Assembly (NCBI GenBank): GCA_026393655.1
Contig: JAPKZT010000200.1
Coordinates: 1 to 22,873, forward strand
DNA length: 22,873 nucleotides
Source: Actinomycetota bacterium
GTDB taxonomy: Bacteria; Actinomycetota; Acidimicrobiia; Acidimicrobiales; Ilumatobacteraceae
Direction: 5' to 3'
The position numbers were made by a program, and so were the translations under genes. The notes below the pieces were generated by a model. It worked only from the letters and a program-made list of their open reading frames with translations. It did not search any database and had not been told where the DNA came from. Below, piece by piece: positions 15,178-22,538 of the stretch (position 1 is its first letter; the number at the start of each line of letters is the position of its first letter).

Positions 15178-16168
15178 ATGAACCCGAGTAAAACTGTCGA
15201 ACTAGCTACGCCAGCACTGATAATTGACGTTGATGCGCTTGAAAAAAATTTATCCACGATGGCAGTGCATCACCCAGGCTCAAAGTTGCGGCCACATACG
15301 AAAGCGCATAAGTGCACAGAGATTGCGCGTCTGCAATTAAGTCACAGTCATACAAATTTCACTTGCGCCACACCGCGCGAAATTATTGGCATGGCTACAG
15401 CCGGCATTGGCTCAGATTTTTTGCTCGCCAATGAAGTTCTCAACACCGATCGACTGAGTGCACTCGCAAAAGTTTCAGAAAATGTGCGCGTGACAATCGC
15501 CGTTGATTCGCATGAAACAATTGATGCTGCTGTTCGCGCAGGTTTGCGTGATGTGTTGATTGATGTGAATGTTGGTTTGCCACGTTGTGGTGTCGCTCCA
15601 GAACTTGCCGGCCAACTCGCCGACACCGCGCGAAAAGCCGGCATGACTGTTCGTGGTGTCATGGGATACGAAGGTCACTTGATGATGGTCGGCGGTGACG
15701 AAAAACGAAAAACGCGTGTTGCTGAGTCGATGAGGTTGCTTGCACGCGCTGCACAAGATGTTGGTGGCGAAATTGTTTCTGCCGGTGGCACCGGCACTTG
15801 GGATATGCACGACGAAACAGGCATCAACGAATTGCAAGCCGGCTCATACGCGTTGATGGATACGCACTATGCACAACTAAAGATTCCGTTCGTGCAAGCT
15901 TGTTTCGTACTTGGCACTTGGTCTTAAATCTCTCTCAACAGATCATGGCAACCCATCAGTCGACGGCTATGAGGTCTTATTCTGTTCCGATGAACACACG
16001 ACACTAGTTGCGAAAAAAGATTCAGCAATCGGGCTTGCAAATATCGGTGAAAAACTTTTGGTGAGACCTTCGCATATTGACCCAACTATGGCGATGCATT
16101 CTGTGGCTTGGGCAACTCGGGCTGATGAAGTTTTAGAGTGCTGGCCAATTGATCTACGCGGTTGGTAA
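15178..16168 (+). pseudogene. D-threonine aldolase/DSD1-type PLP protein, broken by a short deletion
   Basis: This is an alanine-racemase-fold PLP enzyme of the D-threonine aldolase / D-serine dehydratase family, which cleaves D-beta-hydroxy amino acids. The N-terminus ELATPALIIDVDALEKNL is typical, and K42 in LRPHTKAHK is the expected PLP lysine. The frame from ATG 15178 ends at TAA 15925-15927 just after QACFVLGTWS. Family sequence resumes in another frame from about 15914 (LGLKSLSTDHGNPSVDGY, then SDEHTTL and the metal-binding SHIDPT) and ends at 16168 with WPIDLRGW. Relatives have roughly 15 residues between these blocks (an LGTVIS...AD strand), so about 44-50 nt are missing, with length 2 modulo 3. 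Short repeats (ACTTGGCACTTGG) lie at the junction. The start is only 5 nt after a tRNA, and the 3' end overlaps rdgB by 15 nt. Confidence 0.82.
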
Positions 16169-16738
16169 TTCTTCAAGACTTTTTGCAAGTGCCCTAAAAG
16201 CAAGACCACGATGAGACAGCAAATGCTTTTCTTCAATACTCATTTCGGCGAAAGTTCGCCCATCGCCAAGACTTGGAATAAATATTGCGTCGTATCCAAA
16301 CCCGCGCTCGCCTCTTTCAAATGTCGCAATTGAACCTTCGCAAACACCTTGAGCAATAATTTCTCGACCGTCTGCAAAAAGCAACAGAGCAACGGTTCTA
16401 AATCTGGCTGTACGAGGTTTATCTGTGAGTTCGCTCAGCATCTTGGCGCGATTTTCGGCATCAGTCGCGTTGACCCCAGCGAATCGCGCAGTTAATACTC
16501 CAGGTGCGCCGTCTAGTGCATCAACTTCAAGCCCCGTATCGTCGGCCAACGCAGGCAAACCAGTGGCACGACAAACTGCAATTGCTTTTAGCCGCGCATT
16601 GCCAACAAGCGTTGACTCTGTCTCTTGGGTTTCAACCAAATCAGATGGCCTAGCGACCAGGTCGACCACGCCACCCATTAGATCAAAAATTTCAGCTACC
16701 TTGTGCGGGTTCGCCGATGCGCAAGCGACGCGCAACAT
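16154..16738 (-). CDS. rdgB: Non-canonical purine NTP pyrophosphatase (RdgB/HAM1)
   Basis: This enzyme hydrolyses dITP, ITP and XTP to monophosphates and so keeps deaminated purines out of nucleic acid. The start chosen is ATG 16738 (MLRVACASANPHKVAEI), 1 nt after the rph stop; the open frame extends further upstream inside rph, but those residues are not family sequence. This gives 194 residues, the normal size. Motifs are SANPHKVAE, STLVGNARLKA, LPALADDTGLEVDALDGAPG, SARFAG-type LTARFAGV, GERGFGYDAIF, RTFAEMSIEEKHLLSHRG and a C-terminal ALAKSLEEL. The gene follows rph as in Mycobacterium and overlaps the 3' end of the convergent aldolase-like gene. Confidence 0.95.
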   Translation of the reverse strand: MLRVACASANPHKVAEIFDLMGGVVDLVARPSDLVETQETESTLVGNARLKAIAVCRATGLPALADDTGLEVDALDGAPGVLTARFAGVNATDAENRAKMLSELTDKPRTARFRTVALLLFADGREIIAQGVCEGSIATFERGERGFGYDAIFIPSLGDGRTFAEMSIEEKHLLSHRGLAFRALAKSLEELPTA

Positions 16739-16739
16739 T

Positions 16740-17501
16740 TTATTTTTGTTGCGGTCTTGGCGTTGGCGCGACTTTAAGAATTTGTGACTGCAACGCGAAT
16801 ACTTCACGCAGTCCATTTGTTGCCAACGACAAAAGATCAGCAAGTTGTGCTTGGCTGAATGCCGCACCTTCGGCAGTGCCTTGAACTTCAACAAACTTCG
16901 CCTCACCGCCGTCATGACTTTGCAACATCACAACATTCATGTCAACTTCAGCAGAACTATCTTCAACATAAGGAAGATCTAACACAGGCTGACCATTGTG
17001 TATACCGACACTGACTGCAGCACACAGCGAATGCAACGGATGTGTCTTGATCAAACCGTTTTGCATCACTCGCGTCAGAGCATCATGCAATGCAATATAA
17101 GCACCACAAATGCTCGCAGTTCGCGTGCCACCATCGGCTTGCAGCACATCACAGTCAACAATCACCTGTCGCTCGCCAAGCAGTGTCATGTCACAACATG
17201 AACGAAGTGCACGGCCGATTAGCCGTTGAATCTCTATTGTGCGTCCACCTTGTTTGCCCTTGGCGGCCTCGCGATCATTACGGTCAGGTGTCGAACCAGG
17301 CAACATTGAATATTCTGCAGTGACCCAACCTTTATTTTTGCCTTTCATCCAACGCGGCACATCTTCGTCTATTGATGCGGTGCACAACACTCGGGTTTTG
17401 CCAAACGAAACGAGCACCGAGCCTGCGGCCATCTCTGTAAAGTCGCGCTCGAATCTAAGATTTCGAAGTTCGTTGTGCTGGCGTCCATCTGGTCGTGTCA
17501 T
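16740..17501 (-). CDS. rph: Ribonuclease PH
   Basis: This phosphorolytic 3'-5' exoribonuclease trims tRNA 3' ends. Its 253 residues match the family throughout: MTRPDGRQHNELRNLRF, GSVLVSFGKTRVLCTASID, GWVTAEYSMLPGSTPDRNDRE, GRTIEIQRLIGRALR, VIVDCDVLQADGGTRTASI, LDLPYVEDSSAEVDMNVVM and a FVEVQGTAEGAAFSQAQL C-terminal motif. ATG 17501 has GGAG about 5 nt upstream. It lies 40 nt after murI and is followed within 1 nt by rdgB, so the three form an operon. Confidence 0.96.
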   Translation of the reverse strand: MTRPDGRQHNELRNLRFERDFTEMAAGSVLVSFGKTRVLCTASIDEDVPRWMKGKNKGWVTAEYSMLPGSTPDRNDREAAKGKQGGRTIEIQRLIGRALRSCCDMTLLGERQVIVDCDVLQADGGTRTASICGAYIALHDALTRVMQNGLIKTHPLHSLCAAVSVGIHNGQPVLDLPYVEDSSAEVDMNVVMLQSHDGGEAKFVEVQGTAEGAAFSQAQLADLLSLATNGLREVFALQSQILKVAPTPRPQQK

Positions 17502-17541
17502 GTTCTCTCCATTTTCTGGTGCATTTTTAGTTTATTGTTAA

Positions 17542-18387
17542 TCACTTAGGCCACTGTTTGGCCACCGATAACTCTGGCCCTAAGAAACGACGACCGAGCT
17601 CAGCAAAATGCCGAATATCGCCCGACGAATAAAATTCGTGCGAGCCAAAAAATCTTGGCGAGTCTGGCGAGTCTTGCTCAATGCTACGAGTAATTTTGTT
17701 CGTCTCTAGGGCATCACGAACCACAGATGCAGTCGCGTCGGCGCTATTGATTAATTTCACATTAGAACCCATTACTTGGCTAATAACGGCACTCAGGTAT
17801 GGGTAATGCGTGCACCCCAATAACAACGCATCAACATCGGCATTTCGTATTGGCGCGAGCAACATCTCGGCTAACTCTGTAACGGCTTTGCCAGAAGTTT
17901 CATCATGCTCAACAAACTCAACAAAACCAGGGCAAGCAGTCGCTGTTAGTGAAACTTTGCCAGTGATTTCACTCGATGCATTCGCAACTGCGTTTTCATA
18001 TGCGCCCGAAGCAATGGTGCCGACTGTACCGATAACTGCCACGCGGTTATTTTTTGTCGCGTGAACCAGCGCTCGTGCGCCAGGCTCAACAACACCGATC
18101 ACGGGCACAGAAAGCGAATTTTGTAATTCGTGCAACGCAACAGATGCGGCAGTGTTGCATGCCACGACAATCATTTTGACATTAAAGTCGTGCACCAAAC
18201 TGTTTGCTATTTCAAGGGCAAAGTTACGAACATCGCTGGCAGATTTATTGCCATACGGATAACGACCCGTATCGCCAATGTAAACGAGGTTCTCACTTGG
18301 CATCATGTCGATCAATGCGCGAGCGACTGTCAGGCCTCCAAAACCAGAATCAAACATCCCAATCGGGCGATCAACCTGAGCATTCAT
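17542..18387 (-). CDS. murI: Glutamate racemase
   Basis: MurI makes D-glutamate for peptidoglycan by a cofactor-independent two-cysteine mechanism. From ATG 18387 the protein is 281 residues. D13 is in GMFDSGFGGL, the first catalytic cysteine C77 is in VVACNTAA, and C192 is in LLLGCTHYPYL; GVVEPGA and ATACPGFVE are also present. The open frame extends 24 codons upstream, but the extra residues are not family sequence; GGCGGAG touches the chosen ATG, so the exact start is uncertain by a few codons. The gene order murI-rph-rdgB is a well-known actinobacterial arrangement. It is divergent from the EamA transporter gene, with about 70 nt between starts. Confidence 0.95.
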   Translation of the reverse strand: MNAQVDRPIGMFDSGFGGLTVARALIDMMPSENLVYIGDTGRYPYGNKSASDVRNFALEIANSLVHDFNVKMIVVACNTAASVALHELQNSLSVPVIGVVEPGARALVHATKNNRVAVIGTVGTIASGAYENAVANASSEITGKVSLTATACPGFVEFVEHDETSGKAVTELAEMLLAPIRNADVDALLLGCTHYPYLSAVISQVMGSNVKLINSADATASVVRDALETNKITRSIEQDSPDSPRFFGSHEFYSSGDIRHFAELGRRFLGPELSVAKQWPK

Positions 18388-18459
18388 CTCCGCCAACGCT
18401 ACGCCGTAATCAACATTGAAATCTGTCAACTCGCATCGGCCAATGCTCCACACGAGCAA

Positions 18460-19308
18460 ATGCTTTATAGTCGCTGTGTGATTCTCGCCGCCGGCCTCGC
18501 TCTTATGGCAGCAGTATTACACGCAACATGGAACATCGTCGTCAAGCAAACTGGCGATCGATTTCTCGCATTGTGGTGTCAATTTGTTTTCGCTGGTTCA
18601 TTCGCACTGATCGGGCTTGTTGGCTGGACAATTGTTGACGGCCCACCAAATATTGCTTGGTGGTGGTCTATTTGCAGTGGCTGTGGACACTTGCCATATG
18701 TTTTGTTGTTGGCTAGGGCATACGACAAAAATGATTTCTCACTGACATATCCAATTGCTCGCGGCGCTGGCGCACTCAGTTCGGCCGTCTTGGGATTAAT
18801 TTTCTTAGGCGACGATCTCTCTGCTCTGAGTATGGTCGGCATTGCGATAGTTATTTTTGGACTTTGGGTTCTTGTTTTAGGTCAGCCAATTAATAATATT
18901 TTTCCCGCACTCGGCGTGGCGGGAACGATCGGCATCTATTCGGTTGTTGATGCACACGGCGCGCGCAATTCAGACGCTGTTGCGTTCGCCCTAAGTGTTT
19001 TTGTCAGTGGCGCAATTACCATCACAATTTGGGCGTTGATCACGCGTGCAAAAGAACTTAAAAACTTTCTTGCCACCCAATGGAAACCAGCGGCATTTGG
19101 TGGCACTATGTCGATAATCGGCTATTCAATGGTCGTCTACGCCTTCACACTCGCACCAGTTGGCTATGTCGCCACGATGCGCGAATCAAGCGTGGTTATT
19201 GCCGCATTAGCCGGATGGAAATATCTAAAAGAAGAAGACCACAAGCGCCGGCTCACTTCGGCAACAGTTGTCGTGCTGGGGCTTGTCGTGCTTGTTGCCG
19301 GAAGATAA
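18460..19308 (+). CDS. EamA/DMT-family membrane transporter
   Basis: This hydrophobic protein of 276-282 residues has about ten membrane segments in two repeats, as in the drug/metabolite transporter superfamily. The first segment ends in the family-typical LHATWNIVVK. Later come DFSLTYPIARGAGALSSAVLG (the EamA helix 3-4 region) and, in the second repeat, YAFTLAPVGYVATMRESSVVIAALAGWKYLKEE. It ends with a hydrophobic helix, VVVLGLVVLVAGR. The substrate is unknown; DMT members export amino acids or metabolites. The open frame extends far upstream across murI, but that part is the antisense of murI. Starts are ATG 18460 or GTG 18478; a TATAGT box at 18466-18471 lies 6 nt before the GTG and would favour a leaderless GTG start. 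Confidence 0.88.
   Translation: MLYSRCVILAAGLALMAAVLHATWNIVVKQTGDRFLALWCQFVFAGSFALIGLVGWTIVDGPPNIAWWWSICSGCGHLPYVLLLARAYDKNDFSLTYPIARGAGALSSAVLGLIFLGDDLSALSMVGIAIVIFGLWVLVLGQPINNIFPALGVAGTIGIYSVVDAHGARNSDAVAFALSVFVSGAITITIWALITRAKELKNFLATQWKPAAFGGTMSIIGYSMVVYAFTLAPVGYVATMRESSVVIAALAGWKYLKEEDHKRRLTSATVVVLGLVVLVAGR
18466..18471 (+). promoter_or_regulatory. Possible -10 box for a leaderless EamA transporter mRNA
   Basis: TATAGT at 18466-18471 fits the actinobacterial -10 pattern TAnnnT, and the in-frame GTG at 18478 lies 6 nt downstream, where a transcript would begin. There is no good -35 match about 17 nt upstream and no Shine-Dalgarno for either start. Leaderless mRNAs are frequent in actinobacteria. 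Confidence 0.35.
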
Positions 19309-19332
19309 ATCTGAACTGCCAGTATCTGGCGA

Positions 19333-20403
19333 TTATTTAACTAGCTCGAACACTCTCGAACCCATTTTGTTAAGAGCATTAGTTTGTGAATCATCGCCGC
19401 AACCGAGTGCTTCAAACAGTGTCTTTGTCCGCATGAATGTAATAATCAAGTTCTGAGTCGGGAACCCCATCGCCGACTGACCACATGCCCCGACTGCTTC
19501 GAACATGTCTAATGGTGCACTCTGATAACGCGGACCAATTCGAGTTTGAGCATTAGCCGAAGTTGATTTGGTTGTGCCTGCACGATTTAGCCACCACAAA
19601 AGTCCATAGTTTTGGTTGAGCGTACTTGACGAAGTTCGAGCATCATTCACAAATTCTGCTGAAAGAATTTGTTTGTTATTCCATTTGCCATTTTGCAAAT
19701 ATAACTGAACTAGTTTTGCTAGATCTCGACATGAAGTATCCCAAAATGCAAACATAAACATGTTCGACCCACCGTCTTCGGAAAATTTTGATTTCATCCC
19801 GAGCGGAGTAAGCAAATTCTTTTTCGCAAATGATTTAACCGAGCCACCCACGGCTCTTTCAAGCACAGTCTCAAGAACTTGCAAAGTCGTGTTCGTGTAT
19901 CGCCAATCTGTACCCGGTGGAGTTTCTTGGCCGATATTTATCGCAATCAACTCATTATCTGCCAGAGGGTTGCCATTAAAGACTTCGCGGCGTCCAGAAG
20001 TCATTGACAACAACTGTCGAATTGTTATTGACTCACTTGCAGTGCCCTTCCATTCTTTAATGAAGTCAGAAGCTTTTTGATCTATGTTCAATTTTTTTTG
20101 AGTTTGGGCGATACCAATTAATGTTGCAGTTACTGACTTCATCGTCGAAAAACCCTCAGACAGAGTCTGCGGAGTCCTGTCACCCCAGTACCACTCTCCA
20201 ACAATTGTTTTACCTTCTTGCACGACCATGCATGATGCCGACTGCGCACCAACTTCGGCTGCCAAGGCCGCATACTTTGGATTAGCCCCAACCGAATCAT
20301 GTGGGGTGTCTGAGGTCGAGTTACTTGCAGTCAATGGAAAATTTGAATAGCCGATAAAAACTACGACGGCAAGCACAACGATTCTAATTCCGTACCGAAA
20401 CAT
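19333..20403 (-). CDS. Serine beta-lactamase-like (class C / DD-peptidase fold) protein
   Basis: This is a 356-residue membrane-anchored or exported protein. Residues 5-18 (GIRIVVLAVVVFIG) form a signal anchor, followed by a low-complexity S/T linker. The penicillin-binding fold motifs are present: SxxK as STMK at 86-89 in GFSTMKSVTATL, and YxN as YTN at 169-171 in DWRYTNTTLQVLE. The third motif is not the usual KTG or HxG; GACGQ near 305-309 occupies that place. LLSMTSGR and LLTPLGM are also typical of the family (PF00144). It is probably a hydrolase or esterase of unknown substrate, not necessarily a resistance enzyme. ATG 20403 is preceded by TTTAGT 7 nt upstream (possible leaderless promoter). 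The gene follows cysM by about 40 nt and converges with the EamA gene. Confidence 0.85.
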   Translation of the reverse strand: MFRYGIRIVVLAVVVFIGYSNFPLTASNSTSDTPHDSVGANPKYAALAAEVGAQSASCMVVQEGKTIVGEWYWGDRTPQTLSEGFSTMKSVTATLIGIAQTQKKLNIDQKASDFIKEWKGTASESITIRQLLSMTSGRREVFNGNPLADNELIAINIGQETPPGTDWRYTNTTLQVLETVLERAVGGSVKSFAKKNLLTPLGMKSKFSEDGGSNMFMFAFWDTSCRDLAKLVQLYLQNGKWNNKQILSAEFVNDARTSSSTLNQNYGLLWWLNRAGTTKSTSANAQTRIGPRYQSAPLDMFEAVGACGQSAMGFPTQNLIITFMRTKTLFEALGCGDDSQTNALNKMGSRVFELVK

Positions 20404-20428
20404 AACAAAGACTAAACCATAATTTCAA

Positions 20429-20444
20429 CTAAAAAGCTTTTTAG
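20429..20444. promoter_or_regulatory. Perfect 16-bp palindrome overlapping the cysM stop codon
   Basis: CTAAAAAGCTTTTTAG reads the same on both strands and includes the cysM TAA (20441-20443). On the minus strand it could fold into a hairpin with AGCT as loop, with T-rich sequence on its 3' arm, acting as a weak terminator between cysM and the beta-lactamase-like gene. It could equally be an operator just upstream of that gene, whose ATG is 25 nt away. Confidence 0.4.
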
Positions 20445-21406
20445 AAATAGATGATCTTTTCTGCTGCTGCTTCGGCTAAATCTAAATCATCGGTGTAAGC
20501 ACCAGTTGAGAGATATTTCCATCCGCCGTCGCAGACGATGAACACAATCACTGCCTCGTCGTTTGATGATTGATCAACTTCACTCGCGACTTTCAATGCG
20601 CCTGCCAACGATGCACCGGACGAAATACCAGCGAAGATTCCACATTCACGGACAAGTCGTCGAGTGCATTCAAGACTCTCTCGCGGTCGCACAACACGCT
20701 TGCGATCAAGAATATTTCTACCATGCCACTTATCAAAGACAGGTGGAATATAACCGTCGTCTAAGTTACGCAAACCCTCAACTCGTTCACCGATCGGCGG
20801 CTCTACTGCAATAATTTTTATACCTTTATTTTTTTCTTTCAAATACTTCCCGACACCCATGAGTGTGCCAGTTGTGCCAAGACCTGCGACAAAGTGCGTC
20901 ACCTCGGGGCAATCGCGCCAAATTTCAGGACCAGTAGTTTCGTAATGCGCGAACGGGTTCGACTCGTTTTCGTATTGGTGCAAAAAACACCAATCAGGGT
21001 GCTGCTTGGCCATTGCTTCAGCGCGCTTCACAGCGCCGTTCGAACCTTCAGCACCTGGAGTAACAATTATTTCTGCACCAAAAACTGCAAGCATTTGTCG
21101 GCGCTCAATTGAAACATTGTCTGGCATTAAAATTGTGATTGGATATCCCTTGATCTGCGCAATTGCCGCCAATGCAATACCCGTGTTGCCAGATGATGGC
21201 TCGATTATGCGCTGACCGGGCGAAAGTTTTCCATTTTTTTCGGCTTGCTCAATCATCGACTTGGCGATGCGATCTTTAACCGAGCCAAAAGGGTTTTGAT
21301 TCTCAAGTTTCGCCAATAAACGCACGCGAGGATTCGGCGACAAATTTGAAACATCGACGAGTGGCGTATTGCCGATTAGATCAAGCACATTTTCGTTAGT
21401 AACCAT
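20441..21406 (-). CDS. cysM: Cysteine synthase, CysM type (O-phosphoserine sulfhydrylase-like)
   Basis: This fold-type-II PLP enzyme makes cysteine. From ATG 21406 (MVTNENVLDLIGNTPLV) it has 321 residues. K44 in NPFGSVKDR is the Schiff-base lysine, PSSGNTG is at 70-76 and GLGTTGTLMG binds the cofactor phosphate. The C-terminus (CDGGWKYLSTGAYT, then DLDLAEAA) closely follows the CysM of Mycobacterium, which uses O-phosphoserine and the thiocarboxylated carrier CysO. The position directly after a JAMM protease of the Mec type supports the same pathway. ATG 21445 is an alternative, adding 13 residues with no family match. No cysO lies between mec and cysM, where Mycobacterium has it. Confidence 0.92.
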   Translation of the reverse strand: MVTNENVLDLIGNTPLVDVSNLSPNPRVRLLAKLENQNPFGSVKDRIAKSMIEQAEKNGKLSPGQRIIEPSSGNTGIALAAIAQIKGYPITILMPDNVSIERRQMLAVFGAEIIVTPGAEGSNGAVKRAEAMAKQHPDWCFLHQYENESNPFAHYETTGPEIWRDCPEVTHFVAGLGTTGTLMGVGKYLKEKNKGIKIIAVEPPIGERVEGLRNLDDGYIPPVFDKWHGRNILDRKRVVRPRESLECTRRLVRECGIFAGISSGASLAGALKVASEVDQSSNDEAVIVFIVCDGGWKYLSTGAYTDDLDLAEAAAEKIIYF

Positions 21407-21487
21407 CTCTTCAAGATACCTGACTAATTTAGTCGGATTTATCATTGTGACACCAAACCGCCCGCACGGCCAGCTCAGGCGAAGTGT

Positions 21488-21913
21488 TTATCCTGGAATT
21501 ATTTGGCTTTCTGAAATTTCGCCATCAATTATTCGATAACTACGAGTTTCTGGCGCGGCACGTTTTAAACCAATAATCACATAATGCCAATCTGGGTCAG
21601 GTGCTTGCGCCACATCAGTCGGGCTCGGATACGGCTCGGTATGAGTGTGACTGTGCACTACCCCGATGATTGCCAGACCGCGTTCTTCGGCGTTGCGCTC
21701 AATGCGTAAATGATCTTTTGGATCAACCGTGTAAATGATTTTACTTTCAGCGGTGTTGCGACATGCGTGAAACTCTTGTGCAATGTCACTACCAAACTCA
21801 CCCACCAAAAAACCACAACACTCAAGTGGAGTCTCAGTCATCGCTAATGCTGCGATTTGCCCGAGCACAGAAGTTGGGATGACGATTTGCGCTCGCTGGT
21901 TCAAATTTGACAT
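21488..21913 (-). CDS. mec: JAMM/MPN metalloprotease, Mec-like
   Basis: This is a 141-residue zinc protease of the JAB1/MPN family. The motif is complete: E31 in LECCGFLVG, H87 and H89 in GVVHSHTHTEPYPSPTD, and D100 exactly ten residues after H89. In Mycobacterium the corresponding Mec removes the cysteine built on the sulfur carrier CysO, freeing cysteine made by CysM. The gene is immediately upstream of cysM (about 80 nt) in the same orientation, consistent with that role. ATG 21913 is the clear start, divergent from smpB. Confidence 0.9.
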   Translation of the reverse strand: MSNLNQRAQIVIPTSVLGQIAALAMTETPLECCGFLVGEFGSDIAQEFHACRNTAESKIIYTVDPKDHLRIERNAEERGLAIIGVVHSHTHTEPYPSPTDVAQAPDPDWHYVIIGLKRAAPETRSYRIIDGEISESQIIPG

Positions 21914-21977
21914 TGCAGTAAAATGCTACAGGTACGCTTAAACAACGATATGAAACTTGTGCTTTGAAACTAATGCT

Positions 21978-22493
21978 GTGAAAAAAGACTCCCCTGAGAT
22001 AATCGCAAGCAACCGCAAAGCGCGACATAACTACACGATCGTTGATGTAATCGAAGCTGGAATTGTCTTGCATGGCAGTGAAGTCAAAAGTCTGCGCGAA
22101 GGTCAAGTGCAGATTGCCGAAGCCTATGCTCACGTGATCCGCGGTGAAATGTGGCTTGAAGGTGTGCACGTCGCTGTGTACAGATTTAGCCATGGCGTTG
22201 GGTCGCATGAGCCAATGCGCTCGCGCAAGCTTTTATTGCATCGCGAACAAATTCGCCGACTACAAGAACGCATGGCCAAAGAACGCCTGACGCTTGTTCC
22301 GTTATCAATGTTGTTAAAGAACGGTCGAGTGAAGGTCGAACTTGCACTCGCAAAAGGTCGCCAAAAAGAAGATCGACGACAAGCAATCGCTGAAAAAGAA
22401 TCGAAACTCGAAATGCGTCGTGAGGCTGGTCGCCAACGCAAAGGCACTAGTGCTCAACCCGGTGGCCGTTCATCGCGCCGTGACGACGACTGA
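21978..22493 (+). CDS. smpB: SsrA-binding protein SmpB
   Basis: SmpB binds tmRNA and delivers it to stalled ribosomes for trans-translation. From GTG 21978 (KKDSPEIIASNRKARHNY) there are 171 residues. Family motifs are ASNRKARHNYTIVDVIEAGI, VLHGSEVKSLREGQVQIAEA, GSHEPMRSRKLLLHREQI, LVPLSMLLKNGRVKVELALA and KGRQKEDRR. The C-terminal tail is long, basic and probably disordered (REAGRQRKGTSAQPGGRSSRRDDD region, residues about 148-171). TTG 21957 is an alternative start, but it adds residues without a family match. The tmRNA gene ssrA, often just downstream of smpB, is not in the 45-nt gap that follows nor within the window. Confidence 0.95.
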   Translation: MKKDSPEIIASNRKARHNYTIVDVIEAGIVLHGSEVKSLREGQVQIAEAYAHVIRGEMWLEGVHVAVYRFSHGVGSHEPMRSRKLLLHREQIRRLQERMAKERLTLVPLSMLLKNGRVKVELALAKGRQKEDRRQAIAEKESKLEMRREAGRQRKGTSAQPGGRSSRRDDD

Positions 22494-22538
22494 CTAAATT
22501 ATTAACCTAGCCGCGCTAACTAAATTCTGACTCCAGAG

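Noticed and set aside
12190..16168. Beta-hydroxyaspartate cycle gene cluster
   Set aside because: The aldolase-like and PLP genes recall that pathway, but the dehydratase there is a shorter serine-racemase-like protein, and no iminosuccinate reductase or aminotransferase is present.
16739..16915. 59-residue N-terminal extension of RdgB
   Set aside because: It lies wholly within the 3' end of rph in another frame, and the family N-terminus begins at ATG 16738.
18130..18459. Long N-terminal extension of the EamA transporter across murI
   Set aside because: It is the antisense of murI; the translated residues are not membrane-like and have no family resemblance.
21446..21487. Remnant of a cysO C-terminus (a GG-ending peptide) before cysM
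   Set aside because: One frame reads AGRAGG by chance, but stops are close on both sides and there is no upstream carrier sequence.
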